In this document: positions 22,931 to 35,440 of the stretch, one piece after another
Numbering within the stretch: the stretch's first letter is position 1
How the letters are laid out: every line of letters begins with the position of its first letter
Origin: Ophioderma brevispina
Lineage: Eukaryota; Echinodermata; Ophiuroidea; Amphilepidida; Ophiodermatidae
Assembly (NCBI GenBank): GCA_023653785.1
Contig: JAMKCH010019912.1
Span: 29,287-93,286 of the forward strand
DNA: 64,000 bases
Direction: 5' to 3'
Position numbers and translations under genes: made by a program
The notes under the pieces: model-generated
The model's input: only the letters and a program-made list of their open reading frames with translations
Databases searched by the model: none
Told to the model about the DNA's origin: nothing

Positions 22931-23699
22931 TAGGGGGGAAAGTCGGGTAGGTAATGCCGAACGCGGGGTAATCCCGAGCGCAGCGATTTCACTATATTGC
23001 GAAAAAGGAGGAGACCGTGTACCACCCTATGGTGTTAGCTGCCTTTGGACTTATTCAATGTAACGACAAAATGGAAATCAGTACATTTTCGCGAGAATTA
23101 CAAAAAACACTTTTTAGTGAAAATGAATATTCAGACCATACTATTTATGGATGGAATATCACATCTACAAGAGAGAGAGAAAGGGGTTTTTAATAGTTTA
23201 ATAGGAATAGGGTTCATCACAATTTAAAATCAGTACAACGGGGAACGTCCATGACGAAGTTTATGAAAGGCACGAGGATTACAACTTCACCTGGTTTGCG
23301 GGTATCCCGAACACCGTTTTCCATGGAACCCATATAGGTTGTGGCCGTCTATCTACATGATTTGAAACTCTCATCGAGCTTTTCCATATACATTACTATC
23401 ATAACTTTATGTTGGCAAGAACAAAAATGCTATTGTTTGTCCCTAAGTGGCTGCCATTGAAAACCCACGTTCGGCATTAGCCTGAGGTGGTGGCTGGTAA
23501 TCCCGAACGACGCATTTTTTTTGTTTTGATCATAACTTCTTTCTAACAGGTTGAGTTAAGAAAAACATGGTTTTATAGTTAGAGTGTGCTTATACTTTTT
23601 TACTGATATGGTTATCTTTATACCAAACCTGTTTTACCATGGACTTATATTGGCTTCAATCGAATGGTGTTCGGCATTTTCCGACTTTACCGCCTATTC
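22931..23699. mobile_element. Inverted-repeat element with CCCGAAC / GCCGAAC motifs
   Basis: The left end reads AAAGTCGG..GTAATGCCGAAC and the right end GTTCGGCATTTTCCGACTTT, so the two are inverse over about 30 bp. Internally AATCCCGAAC-like strings recur near 22972, 23305 and 23495. No coding frame. The element sits inside the inverted pair 22625-22795 / 24240-24400. Confidence 0.6.
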
Positions 23700-24239
23700 C
23701 TATTCTTGTGTAAAGATCATCTTGTTCTGACTTGACTACTTTTCAATTGATATTTGCTTAGTTTTTCATTTGTTTCCTTGCTTGATATCTTATTGTTGGA
23801 GATTGGTTTTATATATTTCAATGATCATAGACAGGTCCAAGCCAGATATGGCATAAAGCCTAATCTCGTTGTACCATCATCCATGCGACATTCTTTTCAC
23901 AATGAAAATGTGTTCTGACGGATCTGCAGTCTACCGTTCTTGAATGTTATGGTTGTTTATGATTTGTGTGATAGAGTTTCAACGCACGTATGTTTCTGGG
24001 TACCTTTTTTGGTACCAGTCTTTCATCCTTTCACTTGAGATATCCCTGGGGGCAGAAGTTAATACTAAAGACCAAAGGAAGGTTCCCGCTGGTCTGGTTG
24101 CCTCACGAGAAGAGGACTGTTTTGATCTCGGTATTATTACATCAGCGCCTGCTAAAGCTGAAATCTATATTTCTATTCAAGCTGTATGGAGTTTGATAAA
24201 TGGAAAGGGGCATTTTCTTTTCATTGTAGAAGAACTGGA

Positions 24240-24400
24240 CCAAGTTTGCCAATGGGCGACGCACTTGATTATACTTGGTGCTACTTTTAATTTATCAACT
24301 TAATGGCTCGGTACTCTTTTTAAAACTGGTGTCCTTTTTACGTTGCCAGCCAACGTTTTTTTTTGGTAGATTTCCTTTATTTTTGTGAACATTAAATAGC
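24240..24400 (+). repeat. Right arm of the ~165-bp inverted repeat pair
   Basis: Reads AGTTTGCCAATGGGCGACGC, ACTTGGTGCTACTTTTAA and GTCCTTTTTACGTTGCCAGC. It is the inverse of 22625-22795. A 119-residue frame at 23944-24303 overlaps this arm and is probably chance. Confidence 0.78.
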
Positions 24401-24730
24401 TATGCAAGTATATTTGGTCAATTTGGGCAAAGAAAATCCCTGTTTCTACGACAGTTATACACTGTAGTTGAGTGTGTGTGATTCTTACATACGTGATGTT
24501 GTATGCTGTCGACCTGGAACGTGATGTGTTTTATGTAACTATTAAGTCAGATTAAGTTTTAGGAAGCATGACAATGTTTATAATTAAACTATTCGAAGTC
24601 GACTTTTTTTTCATTTGATATATATTCAGGGTAATTTTTTGGTTGTTCTATACTGCTCTTACATTGAAATACTGAATAGCTAGCGTCCCTGGGCTATCAA
24701 AATTGAGATTTTAATATAATTTTAATATAC
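24401..24730. other. No recognisable feature
   Basis: AT-rich spacer before the duplicated segment. Confidence 0.5.
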
Positions 24731-27700
24731 TTGAAAAATAAAGTCGTTAGTGCTTTTTGACATTTCTTCTATCTCCTTCATTTACTGAAATAATTCAGAT
24801 TTAAGTTTCTGCAATTTTAGGCTTTTTTCACAAACAAATAGAATTAAAGAGGGGACCACCCCCAAAAAAAAATAAAATTGTGGAAATGTCATTTTAGAAT
24901 CCTTTTGTTGATAATACACAATTTAAAAAAAGAAAAAACCTAAAAAATTAACAAAAAAGAAAAAGAATGAGTTATACTGCTTTGCATTCATTGAGACGTA
25001 TTTTACCAAGAGGACACGTAACAATTCTAATTGCCATTACAATTAATGACACCGCCTGTTAATTTCTACGATAAGCTTACAAGTTTATAAAGATTGCCAC
25101 TCATATCACTACTCAGAAACCTTTAAACTGGTATACACGTGTGGGGGGCCTGTAAAACGTGGAAAAAGACCCTGAAAGTCCCCTTGTACAATTTTAGATT
25201 GAGTATATTTCCGTTACGCTTCAAGGTCATGGTAACTGTTTCCTAAATACCAAAATTAAAAGAGAATGACCACCAGAAACTATAACTGGGCATATTTTTA
25301 ATATGCTGAAAAGCGATTTGGGCCATCACCGGACTCGAACTGACATTCTGACAACAACAGACTATCAAAAGTAAAATCAATAATGTCTCTCGCTTACACC
25401 GCTACGCCACGGATGAGCTTACTAATAACACGCAATTTTGTATATGCTAGTAAGTGATAGTCAGTAGTGAAGCTGAACAAAAGAATCCCGTTAAACAATC
25501 ATTTTCTTGCTTTGTGAAGTCATTCTTTCATGGTAGGGCAGTAAAAGGCACCTCATGAGGATACTAAATCAGGTACTACCTTTGCCAATTTCATTTCGTA
25601 ATCAAGGCTGTAGGCTGTGATGAAACCATTTTTTTTAAGTTTCTATTGCCACTAAATATCGTTACAAATGACCGTTTTTTGAAAACATTTCTAACTCGTC
25701 GTTTTCCGTTTTCTTAATTCATGATCTTACTCATGAAATGTTGTCACATATCTTTTGAGGGTTTTGAAATGTTTTGAAATTACATGCTGTGCTTTTGTAT
25801 TAAGAGTAGTTAAAGAACTATCAGGGGATTTGAAAATATTTGAACTTGCAGGAAGCTTTGAACGTTGAAGGATAAGTCTGTTAGACGTTCTCATAAGTTA
25901 CCTTTTCCAACTGAGAATTGACAGAAAAGGAAGAAACGGCAGTGTTCCAAGAGATACGATTCCCCATTCAAGTTACGTGTTGTATAGTAAGTGTCGAAGG
26001 ACAGTAATGACAACATTCCGATTTTATTATTTGGTTGCGTCTGGTCTTATCATTTGCAGGTATGGTTAGGATACCTGTACTTGTTACATACATGCAAAAA
26101 TCTGATTTTTGATTGATTTTTTGATTTTGGATTTAGCATAATCATGATAGCTGTATTTAAGTGATTGGTAACGGATACTCCCCACCTAGTGGTTTTACTC
26201 GTCCGCAAACACGACGTGCCAAACAAGGGAAGTTTGTTTCTGTTAATTAACTCACGGGTGTCTTGCGGGTCGCCTTGTATCATGGCGTTATGATGATTTT
26301 TTGCGTTTTTTTCTGGTTTTTTTGGGGTTGTGGGTCGGTTGTTATGTTTAAAAACTTGGTGACACACTACCGTGTGATCTTAATCTGTCATCTGTTCCTC
26401 TGTATGTCTGTCGGTGGTCTGTCTGTATGTCTGTGTGTTGTCTGTTGTTCTCTGGCTGTAACCATAGACCCATGACCCAAACTAGATTCACAATTGCACC
26501 AAGGGACCTTAGCAGCTACTGCTACTGCGCTGTGGCGACAGTCTGTAGACGATAAATGTCAAAGATCATTATTGCCATATTTTCAGACTTTCGCTATTAT
26601 TCCCCAGAAAACTGTGCAAACTCTCTCTACCAACCTTCCCGCGGGATCTCCCAACTTGCACTATTTTTTCTGTATTGAAACCGATTCTGTTATCTGTACT
26701 TTCCCCCTTTTCTTGATTTACATTTAAAAAAAAAAAGAGCTGTCCCCCCGCAATCCCCCCTGTAAAGGCACGTTTCGTAAAACTAAATGCTGCCGACAAA
26801 ATAATTCAGGGACATGCTTGGTACACTAACAGCTTGTTTGAAAGTTAGTGTTGACTAGCTGTGCATGACATGGACATGACAGCAGGAAAGAAGGATGCTG
26901 TGCAGAAATACATGAGTACTGCCGGGCCCCCCTCTAATGCCACATCGCCCTTCATGCATCCCCGTTAGCAATAATAGACTTTGGTCTGTTTCCACCAAAT
27001 CCGCTCAAATCCATTCCACAATCAAACTAAGTTGTTTATCTGAGGCGTTTTGATTTACCTCGTGATTAAGAAAGGACGTTTAGCGAAGCTGAATGGCGGG
27101 ACCACACCATTGTAATGTGGCAAACAGCTTGTGGAAATTAAGGCACCCACCACATGACGGTAAGCATTTGGTAGAAGGGGAAGTAGGTCAAGGAATTAAC
27201 ACAGGAAAGGTACCTTAGTACCTCAGAAAACTAGACATCAAACGAATTTGTTTTAGTTTATCCGTTGTTGTTTGACTACATGCCTGCCAATCACATTTGT
27301 GCACTCAGAAAAACAGGGTTTTAGGCTATATTGTTCTTCTTTGGCAGACCCCCAAAAAATTATTATGATTTTTGAGTTGTTTTTCGATAAATTGACTCCC
27401 GTCCCTTCTTAAACTTAGCTTAACACCATTTCTCCATTTTGAGTAAAAATTGATCAATGAACAGGTGGAGGGGGGGGGTGGGGGGACTTAAGGAATGCAG
27501 GGGGGAGGGGGGGGCTCAGCCCCCTCCAATAATTTAATAATTTTGGTTGGGGTTGGTGTTTCAGCCATGTTTAATATGTTTAAGGCCAACAGATTCCACC
27601 CCCTGATCCTCATACCAAGGGGCTTACCAATGCACCAATCAGGGGGCTACACCCCCTGGACCCCCCAAGCTGTTTGACCATCACAATAACTTTGGACTGG

Positions 27701-29479
27701 AACTTCATGCCCTCCCAACCTCCCCACACCCCAGGTTGATAAATCCCTCTAAGCTAGCGGTTTGGTGTCAAAGGGCAGGTAGCTGATGGGTCAGATCAAT
27801 CACCATGAGGCAGGATGATGCAATGATGCAATCATGCAAGATACAATGCAGGAAAAATTCCCATTAAAAAATGGAATAGTAACCTTTGTGGGGGAACTTT
27901 TTACCCTTCTGTGGATCTAGTTAAAAACTTAATGACATGGATATAGTAATTCACCCAATTAAATAACAGAAATATTTTTAAATGTTAAATAAACAGGTAT
28001 AATCGACAGCAAATTTTGCTGCAAACTGGCAGCCTTCTTTTCACACCTCCATTAAAAAAAGGTAATATGGTGAATGGGCCAATTCAATTAAGCATAATCC
28101 ACCTGCCTCCAGATCTGTCGTGAAGACAATATACTCCAATATTAGAACCAATTCCTTGAACAGCATGCTATATCAGATGAGGCTAATATGTCCGGACTAT
28201 TAATAATTGAACTTATGCCAGGTCACTAACTTAAAAATTATACTTGTATTCTGAACAATGCCCCATTAAAATGTTCATGCTTATAACAAATTAGCAGTTA
28301 TCAAATCATCTTCCTTCCAATCCTGTTTTTTCTCCATTTTCACTTCACTATCTTATTCTGTCGTATTGTCCTCTTTCTCAAGTTCCTCAAGACCAAGTAT
28401 AAGAAATATTATATAAATTATGAAGTAAAAACTCTCAGTTTATCCATGCCCTACTAAGAGTAAAGTGTTTCTAGAATTATATGGCCGGGGGCACGGGGCA
28501 GCTGAACCAAGATGTTGTTTGACCGTCACCATCGCCACCACTAAGACGGAATTGTAGAGGCTGTAATGTGTCACTTGACCAAATTTTATAAAGAAAAAAA
28601 CATGACACCATGCCCCCAAATAAGTTTAGTATGACTTATTGCGACAGGGCTGCCAATTGATAGAAACTAACGGAAAAGGACTTGCGTGTCTTTCTGTGCA
28701 ATTTTCTACGAACATTTCATATATTGTTTATGAGTTAAGTTAAAGTGACAGGAGGAGATTTTTGTGAGGATACAAATTTCTCTCAAAATTGCACTTGATC
28801 AGTTGTAGACACCTACCAGAAAAGTGTGAAGGTTTATTGGACAATACAAAAGCACGAAAGAAAAACTGCAGTACCTTGTTTTGCAATAGCCGGCATCCTA
28901 ATGCCCTATAGGAGACCAATGCTTTGAAAATTTCTGTTCGTGCACAACAATATATAATGTCATCGTATACATAAGAAGGTTATTTGGCTTATTCACTTAA
29001 GGGTGTATATAATACATTGGTAAGCAGTTCCAAATATGCAAAAAACATGGGTTCTCCTTGGAATGTCCTCATGTTCAACATTATCATGATATAGTCCACC
29101 TAAAAATAAGAATTAAGCTAACAGCTTATTTGTGAATGCTCATATAATGTTACAATCGTGTATTTCTATAAGTACCCTCCATATTTAACCCCCTGAGAAC
29201 TACCGGCCGATTGGTTAAAAAAGAAGGTAGGTGTGTAATACGTTATTGAACCCATCAGGTACATTGTTAGAATGATGGTATCCCTCGAAAGAGTGGAGTG
29301 AAATATTTAGAAACGCTGCGTAATTGGTAACCCAAATGAACAAGTTGAGTAACCAACCAATCACAATCATGTAAGAAATTGCAGGAGAAGATTCCAGGGG
29401 GATTAAGAAACGTGGTTTGCTATCAAATGACACTAAAGGTGGGTGACCTGATAATGGTCTGATTTTCAAATGATTGTTT
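24731..29479. repeat. Duplicated ~4.7 kb segment, unit 1
   Basis: Follows 29480-34130 from start to end in the same order. Examples are TTTAAGTTTCTGCAATTTTA, AGAATGAGTTA.TACTGCTTTG, ACCAAGAGGACACGTA, GGCACGTTTCGTAAAAC, ATATGGCCGGGGGCACGGGG and GTGACCTGATAATGGTCTGA. The copies differ by many one-base indels and some short replacements. There is no credible gene inside. It includes a TCTG microsatellite (about 26385-26455) and a G/C-rich patch with GGGGGCTCAGCCCCC and CAGGGGGCTACACCCCCTG (27465-27680). Confidence 0.9.
25322..25416 (-). ncRNA. tRNA-derived (SINE-like) head, unit 1
   Basis: On the minus strand, TGGCGTAGCGG (25399-25409) fits Pol III box A and GTTCGAGTCCG (25330-25340) fits box B. 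CATCCGT at the start can pair with the sequence near the end (CGGTGATG) as a weak acceptor stem. The region between the boxes is longer than in a standard tRNA and no normal anticodon arm is evident. This points to a tRNA-derived SINE head or a decayed tRNA, not a working tRNA gene. The matching place in unit 2 is 30023-30110. Confidence 0.45.
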
Positions 29480-32400
29480 ACTTGAAAAATAATGTTCGTG
29501 CTTTGGACATTTCTATCTCCTTCAGTTACTGAAATATTCCGATTTAAGTTTCTGCAATTTTAGGCATTTTTCACAACAAATAGAATAACAAAGGGCATAA
29601 AATTGTGGCAATGTATTTTAGATCTTTTGTTGATACATTTACACGGTTTATTGTACTTTTTAAAAGAAAAAGAATGAGTTACTGCTTTGCATTCATTGAG
29701 ACATATTTTACCAAGAGGACACGTATCAATTCTATGCCATGACAATTTAAGGAAACCCGCCGTTGAATTTCTACGATAAGCTTAAAGTTTATAAAGATTG
29801 CCACTCCGTATCCACTCTAGAAACTTTAAACTGAGTTATTAACTCTGGAAAGGAGGTGTAAAAGAAGCCCTTTTCTGAACAATCCCCTTGTACAATTTAG
29901 ATGATTCTATTTCATTACGCTCAAAGGTCAGCGGTAAACCGTACCCTAAATAACCCCAATTAAAGAGCATGACCACCAGAACTGAATACTGGCATAAATT
30001 TTAATATGTGCCAAGCGATGGGCCATCCACCGGATAGATACTGACACACAGACTATCCAAAAGTGTAAAATCAATAATGTCTTCTCGCTTACACCACTGC
30101 GCCACAGAGGAAGCTTACAGAACACGCCACTTTGTTGTATATGCTAGTAGTGATAGTTCAGTAGTGAACTGAAACAAAAGAATCCCTGTTTTAAAACATC
30201 ATTTTCTTGTATGAAGTCAATTATTTACAACGTTAGCAGTAGTATAGTAAAAGGCACACATCATGAGGATAAATAGAAATCATGTACTAAATTTTGCCCC
30301 AATATTCATTCGTTAAGAAAGGCTGGAGGTCGTGAAAACTTTTTAGGTTCCTTATTTACACAATTATCGTTACCAAATGACCGTTGAAAACATTTCTAAC
30401 TCTTCGTTTCCGTTTTCTTAATTATAATCTTACTCATGAAAAGTGTCAAATATATGGTGAGGGTTGTTTGAAATATCAGCGTGCCTTTTGTATACGAGTG
30501 TAAAGACACTATCAGTGATTGAAAAATATTTGAATTTGCAGGAATTAGCTTGTGAAAAGTGAGGATAAGTTGTAGAATTCTCATAAGGTTACCTTTCAAA
30601 TTTTTTTATTTTGGGGGGAAGAATTGCAGAAAAGGAAGAATAGAAGAAAGAGAAACGGCAGCAGGGTTCTAAGATGTACGAGATTCCCCCTTCAATTACG
30701 TGTTGTAGTAAGTGTCCGACACGGACAGTAATGACTAACATTCGATTTATTATTAGGTGCGTCTGGTTTACATTTGCCAGGGTTATGTTTTAGGGATACC
30801 GTAGCTGTGAACATTACATGCAAAAATATGATTTTTGAGGCTTTTTTTGATTTTCTGATTAGCAAAATCACTGCTAGTTCTTTAAGTGATTGTAACCATA
30901 CTCCCACCTAGTGGTTTACTCGTCAAACACGCGTCATACAAACAAAGGAAGTTTGGTTCATGTTATATACTCACGGTGGGTGTGTGTCACTTGTATCATG
31001 GGCGTTCTGATGCTTTTTTTTTTTTCTGTTTTTTTCTTTGTTTTTGGGGTGTTATTTTAAAACTTGGTTGACACACTACCGTGTGTCTTAATCTGTCATC
31101 GGTTCCTCTGTCTGTCTGTAAGGTGTTCTGTCTGTCTGTCTGTGTGGCTGTCTGTCTGTCTTCTGGCTTGTAACCATCAGACCCTTGACCCAATAAGATC
31201 CACAACTTGCACCACAGGATCTTAGCATCTACTGCTACTTGCGCTTTGACAGGACAGAGTCTGTAGACTAAATGTCAAAGGATCATACTTTGATATTTCA
31301 GATTTTCACGCTCTTTATTACCCAGGAAAACCTGTGCAAACTATCTCTTACCACCTCCGCGAGGATCTCGCAACTTGCACATTTTTTCTGGTATGTGAAA
31401 CCTATTTCGGTTATCTGTACTTTCCCCTTTCTTGATTTACATTAAAAAAAAGAGCGTCGACTTGTAACGGCACGTTTCGTAAAACAAATGTCCTGCCGCA
31501 CAATAATTCATGGACATGCTTGGTACACTAACAGCTTGTTTGAAAGTTAGTGGGACTAGCTGTGCAATGACATGACAGCAGAAAGAAGGATGCTGTTGCA
31601 GAAATTACATGAGTATGCGGCCCACGTAGAATTCCCACATCGCCCCCTTCATGCATCCCCGTTAGCAAATTAATTAGGGCACTTGTCTGTTTACACCAAA
31701 TCCGCCTCCAAATCTGTCCCATCAAACATACGTGTTTATCCTGATTCGATTTTGATACCTCGTGATAAGAAAGGAGTTAGTTTAGCGAAGCTGACTGGCG
31801 ACATACCCTTCGTTAATGTGGCAAACCAGCATTGTGGGAAATTAATCACCACCACATGACTGTCAGCATTATGGTAGAAGGGAAGTAGTCGGTCAAGGGA
31901 TTAACACAGGCACGGTACCTAAGTACCCAGAAACTAGGACATCAAAGAAGAAGTTGTTTTAGTTTATCCGTGGTTTTTTTGGTTGACTACATGCCTGGCC
32001 AATCCACTTTTGTGCACTCAGGACACAACAGGTTTTAGGCCTATCTGTTCTCTTGCATAATACCACAAAAAATGATGGATTGTTTTCGAAAATTGCTCCA
32101 GTACCTTCTTCAACTTAGCTTAAACCACATTTCTCCCATTTTGAGTAAAAAGTGATCACTGACAGGTGGCGGGGGGACTTAGAATGCCGGGGGGGGGGCG
32201 GGTCACCCCTCCAAGCAATTAATAAATTTTGGTGGGGGTGGTGTTTCAGCCATGTTTCATATGTCTAAGGCCAACAGCTTCACCCCCTGATCATCACAAA
32301 GGGGCTCTACACACTGACCCCACGGGGCTAACCCCCTGGACCCCCAGGTTTGACATTAAACTTTGACTGGAATCAGCTCCCCCCCCCCCCCCATGTTGAA

Positions 32401-34130
32401 AATCCCTCTTAAGCCTATGCGGGTCAACGGTCAGAGCTGATTGGGTCCGATCAATCACCATGGGCACGGATGAGGCAATATGTAATATACATTGCAGGAA
32501 AAAAAATCCCTAAAAACTGGAAATAGTAACCTTTGGGGGAACTTTTTCCCCTTCTGTGGATCTCGCTTAAAAACTTTATGGACTGTGATTAGTATCACCA
32601 TTATTAAATAACAGAAATATTTTAAATGTTAAATAAACATGTATTAATCGACAGCCAAATTTTGCTGCAAAATGGCCAGCCTCCTTTTCACACTCCAATT
32701 AACAAAAGTGAATATGGTGAATGGGCCAATTCAATTAAGCATAATCCACCTGCTCCAGATCTCGTCCTGTAAGACAATATACTCCAATTATAGAACCAAT
32801 CCTTGAACTAAGAGGCTATATTCAGATTGAGGTAATCTGTCCTGCAATAATAATGACAACTTATGCCATGGATCACTAACTCAAAAATTATTCTTGTATC
32901 TGAAAATGCCCCAATTAAAATGTTCATTGCTTATAAAATGTAGCAGTATCAAATCATCTCCTTACAATCTGTTTTGTTCTCCATTTTCTACTTCACTCTT
33001 CTTATCTGTCGTCATGTCTCTTTCTTAAAGTTTTTCAATGACCCAGTATAGGAAATATTATATAAAATTATTGATTAAAACTCTCAGTTTATCCATGCCC
33101 TACACTAAGAGTTAAAGGTGTTTCTAGAATTATATGGCCGGGGGCACGGGGCAGCTGAACCAAGATGTTGTTTACCGTCACACATCCGCCCACTAAGACG
33201 GATCTTGAGAGGCTGTAATGTGATTCACTTGCCCAATATTTTATAAAGAAAAAACATTGCCCATGCCCCCAAAGATTTAGTATGCATTATTGCGACATGG
33301 ATGAACCATGACTAGAAACTACCGGAAAAGGCCTACGTGTCTTTTCTGTGCCATTTTCACGAACATTCATGATATGTTTGGTTAAGTGAAAGGAGGAGAT
33401 TTTTTTGGATACAAAGTTTCTCTCAATTTGCACGTGATCAGTTGTAGACCACCTACAGAAAACGTTTTGAAGGGTTATTGGACCAACAGCACGAAAGAAG
33501 AAAAACTGCATGTCCTTGTTTGAAACTCGCTGCTATATAATTGCCCCTATAGGAGACCATGCTTTGGAATTTCTGTCGTGCACAACAATAATTACTAAAT
33601 TGTCATCTATACATACAGACAGCGTATTTGGCTTCTTCACCATTCAGGTGTATATTAATACATTGGTATAGCATTCCAAATATGCAAAAAAACATGGGTT
33701 CTCTTGGTAAATGTCCTCATGCGCCTCAACATTATCCTGATATGTGACACTACAAATATAGAATGAAGCATAATACAGCGATTTGTGAATGTCTATAATG
33801 TACAATCGTGTATTCTATAAGTACCATCATCTTTAACCCCCTGAGAACTTCCGGCACGCCCCCCGATTGGTGGTAAAAAGAGAAGGGTAATACCGTTATT
33901 GAACCACATACGGTACATTGTTAGACTGATGGTATCCCTCAGAAAGAGTGCGGAGTGAAATATTTTAGAAAAGCTGTGTAATTGGTAACCCAAATGAACA
34001 ACTTGAGTTACCAACCAATCACAATCATTGTAGCAATGCAGTCGACTCAGGGGGTTAAGAAGTGTTTTGTATCACTGAAATTAAAGGTGGGTGGTGACCT
34101 GATAATGGTCTGATTTTCAAATGATGTTTG
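29480..34130. repeat. Duplicated ~4.7 kb segment, unit 2
   Basis: Begins ACTTGAAAAATAATG, directly after the end of unit 1, and runs to GATTTTCAAATGATG near 34126. Same order and orientation as unit 1. It contains the matching TCTG microsatellite (about 31100-31160) and G/C-rich patch (32165-32380). No credible gene. Confidence 0.9.
30023..30110 (-). ncRNA. tRNA-derived (SINE-like) head, unit 2
   Basis: The minus strand has TGGCGCAGTGG (30094-30104), a good box A, and TATCTATCCGG in place of box B, which is damaged relative to unit 1. This is the paralogous (or allelic) counterpart of 25322-25416. Confidence 0.4.
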
Positions 34131-34870
34131 TCCCCCCCCACATGGAGCATATCCCCTCCAAAAATCTGGATTACAATTTTGAGTTAAAGCAGTCCAGATG
34201 TTTGCTCATTAGAAATGTGTCTTAATGGCCATTTAGGAAAAGTGTGACTGTGGTGTCAAGTAACGTGGTCGACGTTCATTTTTTTTTAATAACTAAAAAA
34301 AACATTTAAGGGCCTAAAATTTCACCTGGTAATGAGAAAAATTTCAGTTTTCAATGGCCACTGGTGTTAAAGGTCATGGCCCGATCGCTTAATAGCTCAC
34401 CCCGGGGACCCCAGATTTTACCCGGAAGTGGTCCGGAATTTTGGATTCAGAAGAAAGCTACTATTTTCTCATTTACCCTGTGAAATCTTAGGCTAAAGGA
34501 TGTTGGGCTTGGATGCTTATGTATGTGAAAATGGGCCCCTTTTTGGTCAACCAATATTAGTTTACACAGTTCTATGGGGATTTCAATTATCACGTTTTTA
34601 GCTCGTATATTAAAACGGGTTGAAATAATATCACTGCGAAACTTTACAGATGGGGTTTCGGGGTGACGAGTACTCCAATCAAGATGAAAAAAAAACTTAT
34701 AGAATTAAATCGGACCTCCCCCTTAATATAATTGCTGAAGATGAACATTAAAACAAATTGACTCCAGGTCATAAGGAACAGATTGTTGCCTTAGTAATGG
34801 GGAAGAATGTTATGAGGACGGGCAAACAGGTATGGCAGTTGAAAAAAATAAGGATGGGGCCTTACCAGAA
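34131..34870. other. No gene; imperfect inverted repeat
   Basis: AAGGGCCTAAAATTTCACCT near 34307 and GTGAAATCTTAGGCTAAAGG near 34480 are imperfect inverses about 150 bp apart, with TAATGAGAAAA and TTTTCTCATTTA next to them. This may be a small degenerate MITE. Nothing else recognised. Confidence 0.4.
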
Positions 34871-34879
34871 TCTCGTGTT

Positions 34880-35125
34880 AATAAAAAAAAAACAAAAAAA
34901 AAGAAAAAACAAAAACAAACACAAGGGGGGGGGGGGGGTGGGGGGGGGGGTCACAATAAAAACAAAAAAAAAAACAAACAAAAACAAAAAAATTTGTATT
35001 TTTTTTTTTGTTTTTTATTTTTTTTTTTTTCTTTTTTTTTGTTTTGGGGGGGGGGGGGGGGTGGGGGGGGGGGGGGCGGGGGGTGAGGGGGGGGGGGGGG
35101 GGGGGGGGGGGGGGTGGGGGGGGGT

Positions 35126-35173
<48 letters not shown>

Positions 35174-35440
35174 GGGGTTGGGGGGGGGCCCCCCCCCCCC
35201 CCCACCCCCCCCCCCCCCCACTCCCCCCCCCCCCCCCCCCCACCCACCCACCCCCCCCCACCCCCACCCACCCACCCACCCCACACCTCACCCCCCCCCA
35301 ACAACACCCCCCCACAACCACCCCACCCCCACACCACAACCCCCCCCCCCCCCCCCCCCCCCCCACCCCACCCCACCCCCCCCCCCACCCCCCCCCACCC
35401 CCCCCCCTACACCCCAACCACCCACCCACCCCCCTTTAAT
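34880..35440. repeat. Homopolymer-like block: A-rich, T-rich, G-rich, then C-rich
   Basis: Order: A-rich with a G run (34880-34995), T-rich (34997-35042), G-rich (35045-35188), C-rich (35189-35435). The G and C halves are rough inverses. All the long Gly- or Pro-rich frames here come from this composition. It may be a real purine/pyrimidine tract or a consensus error. Confidence 0.85.

Noticed and set aside
23944..24303. 119-residue ORF
   Set aside because: Overlaps an inverted-repeat arm, and the inverse arm at 22625-22795 does not preserve a related frame over the same stretch.
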